Positions 57,910-64,000 of a DNA stretch of 64,000 nt are shown in pieces (position 1 is the stretch's first letter; each line of letters opens with the position of its first letter). The position numbers and the translations under genes were made by a program. The notes beneath the pieces are model-generated. The model saw only the letters and a program-made list of their open reading frames with translations. It was not told the origin of the DNA and did no database searches. The stretch covers positions 434,001-498,000 of the forward strand of contig NZ_JAUUDS010000001.1 of the NCBI RefSeq assembly GCF_030678875.1, in the 5' to 3' direction. This DNA is from Sphingomonas aurea (GTDB lineage Bacteria > Pseudomonadota > Alphaproteobacteria > Sphingomonadales > Sphingomonadaceae).

Positions 57910-58473
57910 ATGAAGATCAGCGGCGTGGACATCCGTCCCGGCAACATCATCGAGTATGAAGGCGGCATTTGGCGCGCCGTGAAGATCCAGCACACGCAGC
58001 CCGGCAAGGGCGGTGCGTACATGCAGGTCGAGATGAAGAACCTGATCGACGGGCGCAAGAACAACGTCCGCTTCCGCTCGGCCGAGACGGTGGAGCGGGT
58101 GCGGCTGGATACCAAGGACTTCCAGTTCCTGTTCAAGGACGGCGAGCAGCTGACCTTCATGGACAAGGAAAACTACGAGCAGATCACGCTCGACGCGGGC
58201 ATCCTGGGCGACGCCGCGGCCTTCCTGCAGGACGGCATGGACGTGGTGCTCGAACTCTATGACGAGAAGCCGATCTCGGTCGAGCTGCCGAGCACGATCG
58301 AGGCGACGATCGTCGAGGCGGACGCGGTGGTGAAGGGGCAGACCGCCTCATCCAGCTACAAGCCCGCGATCCTCGACAATGGCGTGCGCGTGATGGTGCC
58401 GCCGCATATCGGTGCGGGTACGAAGATCGTCGTCGACGTGTACGAGCAGACGTACGTGCGGCGCGCCGACTGA
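57910..58473 (+). CDS. efp: Elongation factor P
   Basis: A 187-residue protein. The KOW-like N-domain carries Lys33 in the loop [10 protein letters not shown], where EF-P is post-translationally modified in other bacteria, and [11 protein letters not shown]. The OB domains are normal and end with [14 protein letters not shown]. It relieves ribosome stalling at polyproline. No epmA or epmB gene is in the window. Confidence 0.96.
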   Translation: MKISGVDIRPGNIIEYEGGIWRAVKIQHTQPGKGGAYMQVEMKNLIDGRKNNVRFRSAETVERVRLDTKDFQFLFKDGEQLTFMDKENYEQITLDAGILGDAAAFLQDGMDVVLELYDEKPISVELPSTIEATIVEADAVVKGQTASSSYKPAILDNGVRVMVPPHIGAGTKIVVDVYEQTYVRRAD

Positions 58474-58561
58474 GACGAATAGCGCAGCTATCCGCACAGT
58501 CGGCCGCCCGGCCGGCGGGCGCAGCCCGACCGACGTCACGGGCTTGGCCCGTGACGCTTCC

Positions 58562-58640
58562 GAGGCCTGATTGCCCTCACCCTCCCACCGCCTGACGGCG
58601 GTGGACCCCTCCCTCTCCCCGATGGGAGAGGGGTATAGAG
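58562..58640. repeat. CCCTCACCCTCCC-type intergenic repeat
   Basis: A GC-rich segment with hairpins CCACCGCC/GGCGGTGG and CCTCTCCC/GGGAGAGG. It is similar in style to the 140-base element but lacks its ends. It lies between efp and the inositol monophosphatase gene. Confidence 0.6.
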
Positions 58641-58647
58641 ATTGCCC

Positions 58648-59460
58648 ATGCCCAGCCATTCCGGCCTCTTCACCGTCATCGAGCGTGCCGCCCGCAAGGC
58701 CGGCCCGCGGCTGCGCCGCGACTTCAACGAGGTCCAGCACCTGCAGGTGAGCCGCAAGGGGCCCGCCGACTTCGTCACCATCGCCGACCAGCGCGCCGAG
58801 CAGACACTGTACGAGGAACTGTCGCGCGCGCGCCCCGACTGGGGCTTCCTGATGGAAGAGCGCGGCGAGGTGGCGGGCGATCCGGACAAGCCGCGCTTCA
58901 TCGTCGATCCGCTCGATGGCACGTCGAATTTCCTCCACGGCATTCCGCATTTCGCCATCTCGATCGCGGTCGAGGAGCCGCTGCCCAGCGGCAAGCGCGA
59001 GATCACGACCGCGCTGGTCTATCAGCCGATGACCGACGAGAGCTTCTGGGCCGAGAAGGGGCGGGGCGCCTGGCACACCGACCAGCGGCTGCGCGTGTCG
59101 GCGCGGCGCGACCTGTCCGATGCGCTGATCGCGACGGGCATCCCGTTCCTGGGCCATGGCAATTTTGCCGAGTGGAGCCGCATCTTCGGTGCGGTCGCGC
59201 CGGAGGTTGCCGGCATCCGCCGCTTCGGCGCGGCGGCGCTCGACCTCGCCTGGGTCGCGGCGGGGCGCTTCGACGGGTTCTGGGAAACCGGGCTGAAGCC
59301 ATGGGACGTGGCCGCCGGCATGCTGCTGGTGAAGGAGGCCGGCGGCTTCGTCACCGACTATCGTGGCGGCGACCGGCCGATGGAACGCGGCGAGTTTCTC
59401 GCCGCGAACGACGGGCTGCATTCGAAGCTGCACAAGCTGGTGGCCGGCGCGCTGCGCTGA
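58648..59460 (+). CDS. suhB: Inositol monophosphatase family protein (SuhB)
   Basis: The ATG at 58648 gives 270 residues; TTG 58642 is in frame. Metal motifs are MEERGE (second Glu), IVDPLDGTSNFLHG and, near the end, GLKPWDVAAGMLLVKEAGG. The family hydrolyses inositol-1-phosphate; SuhB also takes part in rRNA antitermination. The symbol is a family-level name. A CGTCACCCCAGC repeat follows. Confidence 0.9.
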   Translation: MPSHSGLFTVIERAARKAGPRLRRDFNEVQHLQVSRKGPADFVTIADQRAEQTLYEELSRARPDWGFLMEERGEVAGDPDKPRFIVDPLDGTSNFLHGIPHFAISIAVEEPLPSGKREITTALVYQPMTDESFWAEKGRGAWHTDQRLRVSARRDLSDALIATGIPFLGHGNFAEWSRIFGAVAPEVAGIRRFGAAALDLAWVAAGRFDGFWETGLKPWDVAAGMLLVKEAGGFVTDYRGGDRPMERGEFLAANDGLHSKLHKLVAGALR

Positions 59461-59475
59461 ACGGACGACGCCCCT

Positions 59476-59503
59476 CGTCACCCCAGCCTGCGCTGGGGTG
59501 ACG
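59476..59503. repeat. Short palindromic repeat, 12-base stem
   Basis: CGTCACCCCAGC-CTGC-GCTGGGGTGACG is a perfect inverted repeat with a four-base loop. It may serve as the terminator of suhB and belongs to the CGTCA...TGACG type found elsewhere in the window. Confidence 0.65.
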
Positions 59504-59626
59504 TGATGCAGGTTATGCCGCGGGACGCGCCCTAGTTGCGAGTTATTCTCACAGCCCCAGAACCTTGCCCCTAAAGGGCCACGGGCCTAAAGCGTCCCCC
59601 ATCCGTTCGCACCTGCGAGAAAGCCT

Positions 59627-60001
59627 TTGGTCGACCTGTCGCAATATCTGCCGATCCTGCTCTTCCTGGGGGTGGCGATCATCCTGTCGTCGGCGTTCGT
59701 GTTCCTGCCGATGGCGGTGGGCCGCCTGACCGGCAGCCACAAGCCCAACGAGCAGAAGCTCGCCGAATATGAATGCGGCTTCCCCGCGTTCGAAGATCCG
59801 CGCAGCCAGTATGACGTGCGCTTCTATCTGGTCGCCATCCTGTTCATCGTGTTCGATCTGGAGGCGGCCTTCATCTACCCCTGGGCGGTGAGCGTCTTCT
59901 CGATCGGCTGGAGCGCCTGGATCGGGATGATGATCTTCATCGGCGAGCTTGCGCTCGGCTTGGCCTATGCATGGAAGAAGGGAGCGTTGGATTGGGAGTA
60001 G
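59627..60001 (+). CDS. nuoA: NADH-quinone oxidoreductase subunit A
   Basis: A 124-residue membrane subunit of complex I that starts with TTG (59627). Three helices are visible ([62 protein letters not shown]). The family pattern [36 protein letters not shown] is present in the middle. It heads the nuo operon. Confidence 0.95.
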   Translation: MVDLSQYLPILLFLGVAIILSSAFVFLPMAVGRLTGSHKPNEQKLAEYECGFPAFEDPRSQYDVRFYLVAILFIVFDLEAAFIYPWAVSVFSIGWSAWIGMMIFIGELALGLAYAWKKGALDWE

Positions 60002-60003
60002 AA

Positions 60004-60558
60004 ATGCACTCCGGTCCCGTCGAGCTCGATCGGTCTGCCGGCCCCACCTCGCTGGTGCCGCCCGATCAGGGGTTCTTCGACAGCCTGAACGGCGAGCTGA
60101 CCGACAAGGGCTTCCTGGTCACCTCGACCGAGGAGCTGTTCCAGTGGGCGCGCACCGGCTCGCTCTGGTGGATGACGTTCGGCCTGGCGTGCTGCGCCGT
60201 CGAGATGATCCACGTCAACATGCCGCGCTATGATCTGGAGCGGTTCGGCGCGGCGCCGCGCGCGTCTCCGCGCCAGTCGGACGTGATGATCGTCGCCGGT
60301 ACGCTGTGCAACAAGATGGCGCCGGCGCTGCGCCGGGTCTACGACCAGATGTCGGAGCCGAAATACGTGATCTCGATGGGTAGCTGCGCCAATGGCGGCG
60401 GTTACTATCATTACAGCTATTCGGTGGTGCGCGGCTGCGACCGGGTGGTGCCGGTTGATATCTACGTGCCCGGCTGTCCGCCGACCGCCGAGGCGCTGCT
60501 CTATGGCATCATGCAGCTACAGCGGAAGATCCGCCGCTCGGGGAGCATCGAACGGTGA
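60004..60558 (+). CDS. nuoB: NADH-quinone oxidoreductase subunit B
   Basis: I choose the ATG at 60004, five bases after GGGAG (184 residues); TTG 59992 with its own GGGAG is nearly as good. The N2 cluster ligands are in [16 protein letters not shown] and VPGCPPTAE. It contacts quinone with NuoD. The stop overlaps the start of an inserted ORF (GTGA), not nuoC. Confidence 0.96.
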   Translation: MHSGPVELDRSAGPTSLVPPDQGFFDSLNGELTDKGFLVTSTEELFQWARTGSLWWMTFGLACCAVEMIHVNMPRYDLERFGAAPRASPRQSDVMIVAGTLCNKMAPALRRVYDQMSEPKYVISMGSCANGGGYYHYSYSVVRGCDRVVPVDIYVPGCPPTAEALLYGIMQLQRKIRRSGSIER

Positions 60559-60764
60559 TCCGCTTCAAGGGTATCATGAACCGAGTGGCTCCGGTGCTGG
60601 TCATCTGGGCGATAGCATTGCCGCAGGTCTTTCGAGCACGTCATGAGCTGGCGGGCATATTGCGGGATACCGCTCCCGTATTTGTGCCGATGCTGGGCAT
60701 CATCCTTTGCGGCATGCTGTTCGCACTGATTGCGGCCGGACTGGGGGCGATGCGTGATGCGTAG
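60555..60764 (+). CDS. Small membrane protein between nuoB and nuoC, function unknown
   Basis: A 69-residue ORF. Its GTG overlaps the nuoB stop (GTGA) and its end overlaps the nuoC start. Two hydrophobic helices ([16 protein letters not shown] and [26 protein letters not shown]) are separated by a charged loop ([12 protein letters not shown]). Its base composition is lower in GC than nuoB or nuoC. Complex I operons normally have nuoB directly followed by nuoC. No family recognised. Confidence 0.7.
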   Translation: MIRFKGIMNRVAPVLVIWAIALPQVFRARHELAGILRDTAPVFVPMLGIILCGMLFALIAAGLGAMRDA

Positions 60765-61608
60765 CGCCGCGCCCGCCTGGGCTTCCCACCTGAACGACGC
60801 GACCATCGATGCCGCACGCGCGGCGATCGGGCCGGCGCTGCTCGATGCGCAGGAGCGCGTCGGCGAGGTTCAGCTGTACGTCCATCGCAGCGGCATCGTC
60901 GGCGCGCTGACCGCGCTGCGCGATGCGCCGGGCCTCGAATATCAGCAGCTGATGGAGATCGCCGGGGTCGACTATCCGGAGCGGCCGGAGCGGTTCGACG
61001 TCGTCTACAACCTCCTGTCGCTGACGCGGAACCACCGCATCCAGGTGCACGTCGCCACCGACGAGGATCATCCGATCCCGTCGGTTACCGGCATCTGGCC
61101 GGTCGCCGGCTGGCTGGAGCGTGAGGTCTATGATCTGTACGGCGTGCTGTTCGACGGCAACAAGGACCTGCGCCGCATCCTGACCGACTATGGCTTCCGC
61201 GGCCATCCGCTGCGGAAGGACTTCCCGATGACGGGCTATACCGAGCTGCGCTACTCCGAGGAGGAGAAGCGGGTGGTGTATGAGCCGGTCAGCCTGGCGC
61301 AGGATTTCCGCACCTTCGATTTCCTCAGTCCGTGGGAGGGTGGCGCGTATGTGCTGCCCGGGGACGAAAAGGCGCCCGCCGCGGTGCCCGAGGCGAAGGG
61401 TGCGCAGACGCCGCTGAGCGCCGATGCGGTGAAGAAGGCCGATGCCGCCGAGAGCGGCAAGGATGCGCCCAAGGCGTCGAGCGAACCCTATGCCAAGACC
61501 ACGGCGGAGAGCACCGCCGACACCGGCAAGGGCGCGGCAGAGGCCGATGCGACGCCCAAGCCGGCCGATCCGGACGTGATCCCCTCAAAGGGAGGGCAAA
61601 ACCAGTGA
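60757..61608 (+). CDS. nuoC: NADH-quinone oxidoreductase subunit C with long C-terminal tail
   Basis: A 283-residue protein from ATG 60757 (GTG 60754 possible), with GGGGG upstream. The core matches the 30-kDa subunit: [66 protein letters not shown]. After about residue 200 it continues with an Ala/Lys/Asp-rich disordered tail of some 75 residues that is absent in Escherichia coli. The stop overlaps the nuoD start (GTGA). Confidence 0.95.
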   Translation: MRSAAPAWASHLNDATIDAARAAIGPALLDAQERVGEVQLYVHRSGIVGALTALRDAPGLEYQQLMEIAGVDYPERPERFDVVYNLLSLTRNHRIQVHVATDEDHPIPSVTGIWPVAGWLEREVYDLYGVLFDGNKDLRRILTDYGFRGHPLRKDFPMTGYTELRYSEEEKRVVYEPVSLAQDFRTFDFLSPWEGGAYVLPGDEKAPAAVPEAKGAQTPLSADAVKKADAAESGKDAPKASSEPYAKTTAESTADTGKGAAEADATPKPADPDVIPSKGGQNQ

Positions 61609-62885
61609 GCGACACCGACGCGCCGACCGTGGCGCCCGCCACGACCGAGATGGACCCGCATGTCGAGGAAGTGCTCGGCATCGAGACGCCGTCGCACCCG
61701 ACCGAGGGCGACGTTACCATCCAGAACTACACGATCAACTTCGGGCCGCAGCATCCCGCCGCGCACGGCGTGCTGCGGCTGGTGATGGAGCTGGACGGCG
61801 AGATCGTCGAGCGGATCGACCCGCATGTTGGGCTGCTCCACCGCGGCACCGAGAAGCTGATCGAGTACAAGACCTACGCGCAGGCACTGCCCTATTTCGA
61901 CCGGCTCGACTATTGCTCGCCGCTCTGCATGGAGCACAGTTTCGTGCTGGCGATCGAGAAGCTGCTCGATCTGGAGGTGCCGATCCGCGCGCAGTATCTG
62001 CGCGTGTTCTTCGCCGAGCTGACCCGCATCTCTAACCACATGCTGAACCTGGGCTCGCACGTCATGGACGTCGGCGCGATGACGCCGAACCTGTGGCTGT
62101 TCGAGATCCGCGAAGACTGCATGAACTTCTTCGAGCGGATGTCGGGTGCGCGGATGCACCACAATTACCTGCGGCCGGGCGGCGTCCATCAGGACGTGCC
62201 GCTGAAGCTGCTGACCGACATCGCCGACTGGCTCGACACGCGCCTGCCGCGACTGTTCGAGGACGCGATCTCGCTGGTTGCGGACAATCGCATCTTCAAG
62301 CAGCGTAACGTCGACATCGCCACGGTGGCGCGCGACGATGCGATCGCCTGGGGCTTTTCGGGCCCGATGATCCGCGCGGCGGGCATCCCCTGGGACCTGC
62401 GCAAGCAGCAGCCCTATGACGTCTACGCCAAGATGGACTTCGACGTGCCGGTCGGCACGCGTGGCGACTGTTACGACCGGTTCATGGTGCGCGTGGAGGA
62501 GGTCCGCCAGTCGGCGCGGATCATGAAGCAGTGCCTGGCCGAGATGCCCGAGGGGCCGATCGCGTCCGACGACCGCAAGGTGGTGCCGCCCAAACGCAGC
62601 GACATGAAGCGGTCGATGGAAGCGCTGATCCACCACTTCAAGCTCTATACCGAGGGCTTCCACGTTCCCGCCGGCGAGGTCTATGTCGCGACCGAGAGCC
62701 CCAAGGGCGAGTTCGGCGTGTACCTGGTGTCGGACGGCACCAACAAGCCGTATCGCTGCAAGATCCGCCCGACCGCCTTCTCGCATCTCCAGGCGATGGA
62801 CTTCATGAGCCGCGGGCACATGCTGGCGGACACGACGGCGATCCTGGGCGCTATGGACATCGTTTTTGGTGAGTGTGACCGCTGA
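61605..62885 (+). CDS. nuoD: NADH-quinone oxidoreductase subunit D
   Basis: A 426-residue protein from the GTG at 61605, with GGGAGG about nine bases upstream. The 49-kDa pattern is: [58 protein letters not shown], and near the end [26 protein letters not shown]. It carries the quinone site with NuoB. It is separate from nuoC, not fused. Stop overlaps the nuoE ATG (TGATG). Confidence 0.97.
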   Translation: MSDTDAPTVAPATTEMDPHVEEVLGIETPSHPTEGDVTIQNYTINFGPQHPAAHGVLRLVMELDGEIVERIDPHVGLLHRGTEKLIEYKTYAQALPYFDRLDYCSPLCMEHSFVLAIEKLLDLEVPIRAQYLRVFFAELTRISNHMLNLGSHVMDVGAMTPNLWLFEIREDCMNFFERMSGARMHHNYLRPGGVHQDVPLKLLTDIADWLDTRLPRLFEDAISLVADNRIFKQRNVDIATVARDDAIAWGFSGPMIRAAGIPWDLRKQQPYDVYAKMDFDVPVGTRGDCYDRFMVRVEEVRQSARIMKQCLAEMPEGPIASDDRKVVPPKRSDMKRSMEALIHHFKLYTEGFHVPAGEVYVATESPKGEFGVYLVSDGTNKPYRCKIRPTAFSHLQAMDFMSRGHMLADTTAILGAMDIVFGECDR

Positions 62886-63568
62886 TGGCTGACGCCGTAC
62901 ACATCCCCGACGAGGCGGAGACCCGCGCGCGTTGGGGCAATTTCGCCTGGACCGATGCGAATGCCGAGCAGGCGAAGGTCGTGCTGGGCCGCTATCCGGC
63001 CGGGCGCGAGCAGTCGGCCTCGATCCCGCTGCTCGACCTGGCGCAGCGCCAGGTGGGGGCGGAAACGCATACCCAGGGCTGGCTGCCGGTGCCAGTGATC
63101 GAGTTCGTCGCGCGCCAGATCGGCGTGCCCTACATGCGCGTGTACGAGGTCGCGACCTTCTACACGATGTTCAACCTGGCGCCGGTCGGCCGCTATCACG
63201 TCCAGGTGTGCGGCACGACGCCGTGCATGCTGGCCGGGTCCGACGACGTGCTCGCCGCCTGCAAGAACCGCGGGCTGGTGAAGGGCGGCACGACCCCGGA
63301 CGGGCTGTTCACCCTGACCGAGGTCGAGTGTCTGGGCACCTGCGCCAATGCGCCGATGGTCCAGATCAACGACGATAATTACGAAGACCTCGACTACGAC
63401 CGCACGGTCGCGGTGCTGGAGGCGCTGGCCAAGGGCGAGACGCCGACCCCCGGCTCCACCATCAGTCGCCGCGCGAGCTGTCCGGAAGGCGGCCCGACGA
63501 CGCTGAAGGCGATGGTCGACGAGAACCACGACTATCGTGGCGAGTGGGGGACGGCCCATGCTGGCTGA
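62885..63568 (+). CDS. nuoE: NADH-quinone oxidoreductase subunit E
   Basis: A 227-residue thioredoxin-like 2Fe-2S subunit of the NADH dehydrogenase module. The cluster cysteines are in [13 protein letters not shown] and [37 protein letters not shown] lies before them. The start shares one base with the nuoD stop, and the end overlaps nuoF by 11 bases. Confidence 0.96.
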   Translation: MADAVHIPDEAETRARWGNFAWTDANAEQAKVVLGRYPAGREQSASIPLLDLAQRQVGAETHTQGWLPVPVIEFVARQIGVPYMRVYEVATFYTMFNLAPVGRYHVQVCGTTPCMLAGSDDVLAACKNRGLVKGGTTPDGLFTLTEVECLGTCANAPMVQINDDNYEDLDYDRTVAVLEALAKGETPTPGSTISRRASCPEGGPTTLKAMVDENHDYRGEWGTAHAG

Positions 63569-64000
63569 CAAGGACCGCATCTTCACCAACGTCTACGGCT
63601 TCCAGCCCTGGACGCTGCAGGCGGCGCGCGCGCGTGGCGACTGGGACAATACCAAGGCGCTGCTGGAACTCGGCAACGACAAGATCATCGACGTCGTCAA
63701 GGCGTCGGGCCTGCGCGGACGCGGCGGGGCGGGCTTCCCCACCGGTACGAAATGGTCGTTCATGCCCAAGGAGCCGAAGGCGGATCGCCCGAACTTCCTG
63801 GTCATTAATGCCGACGAGTCCGAGCCTGGCAGCTGCAAGGATCGCGAGATCATCCGCCACGATCCGCACAAGCTGATCGAGGGCGCGCTGGTCGCGGGCT
63901 TCGCGATGCGCGCGCGGGCGGCATACATCTATATTCGCGGCGAATATATCCGCGAGGCGGAGACGCTGTTCGCGGCGGTCGCCGAGGCGTACGAGGCCGG
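63558..64000 (+). CDS. nuoF: NADH-quinone oxidoreductase subunit F, 5' part (runs off the window)
   Basis: The ATG at 63558 lies inside the end of nuoE with GGGGGA upstream. The visible 147 residues contain the FMN/NADH-binding motif [15 protein letters not shown], followed by [15 protein letters not shown] and AYIYIRGEY. The 4Fe-4S ligands would lie beyond the window edge. Confidence 0.95.
   Translation, partial: MLADKDRIFTNVYGFQPWTLQAARARGDWDNTKALLELGNDKIIDVVKASGLRGRGGAGFPTGTKWSFMPKEPKADRPNFLVINADESEPGSCKDREIIRHDPHKLIEGALVAGFAMRARAAYIYIRGEYIREAETLFAAVAEAYEA

Overview
The window reads as a continuous, gene-dense stretch of the chromosome of a high-GC alphaproteobacterium, most probably a sphingomonad (Sphingomonas or a close relative). 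The evidence is the gene families (DUF2842, DUF4170, DUF1469/DUF3618 proteins, NuoC with an Ala/Lys-rich tail), frequent GTG/TTG starts, ATGA/GTGA/TGATG stop-start overlaps, and a 140-bp CCTCCCC...GGGGAGG inverted-repeat element of a kind common in that group. I see no prophage, insertion sequence, CRISPR array or conjugative module. The unusual content is small genes and small-scale architecture placed among housekeeping operons.

Layout. 1-4411: chemotaxis operon (3' end of cheA, cheW, cheY, cheB, cheR). 4466-5550: an amidase and the complete RNase P RNA. 5607-10810: a TPR/TonB-C-like secreted protein, a SulP transporter-carbonic anhydrase pair, a J-domain protein and a 2Fe-2S protein. 10801-15215: an AT-richer sufE, then an extended phage-shock operon on the minus strand (a 47-aa ORF, pspA, pspB, pspC and four further small membrane/coiled-coil proteins) with a sigma54-type promoter and divergent pspF. 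15280-19520: sodB, yciB, ftsY, mtaB and a DUF924 gene. 19573-26156: the ffh-rpsP-rimM-trmD-rplS cluster, interrupted by a thioredoxin-reductase-like gene and a serine hydrolase. 26167-32203: methyltransferase, rpoD, dnaG, yqeY. 32294-38561: carA, an AT-rich membrane ORF, carB, greA, rhomboid, DUF4170. 38652-40248: YqjD/YqjE-like envelope proteins. 40387-48817: enolase, ftsB, hydrolases and peptidases, an AI-2E family transporter, tRNA-Asp. 48922-50362: DUF2842, 5-formyl-THF cyclo-ligase, a candidate 6S RNA, zapA and a coiled-coil ORF. 50517-56178: glycolysis (gap, pgk, class I aldolase) with MOSC, TlpA, a toxin-antitoxin pair and thiE. 56243-59460: L,D-transpeptidase, M23 peptidase, efp, inositol monophosphatase. 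59627-64000: nuoA, nuoB, a small membrane ORF, nuoC, nuoD, nuoE and the start of nuoF.

How the genes work together. The main modules are signalling to the flagellar motor, envelope-stress response, co-translational protein targeting (ffh and ftsY are close together), transcription and replication initiation (rpoD, dnaG), pyrimidine/arginine precursor supply (carAB), lower glycolysis and respiratory complex I. The most distinctive region is the psp operon: after pspABC it encodes four more short proteins that share with PspB a one-helix membrane anchor followed by a coiled coil of the form R-L-x-x-R-h-x-h-L-E-R-I. Second in interest are small, compositionally different membrane ORFs placed between subunits of two conserved complexes (carA/carB and nuoB/nuoC) with overlapping stops and starts. 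No intergenic stretch over 300 bases is unexplained: the longest, 5156-5606, is rnpB. All calls were made by reading the sequence; no database search was run.
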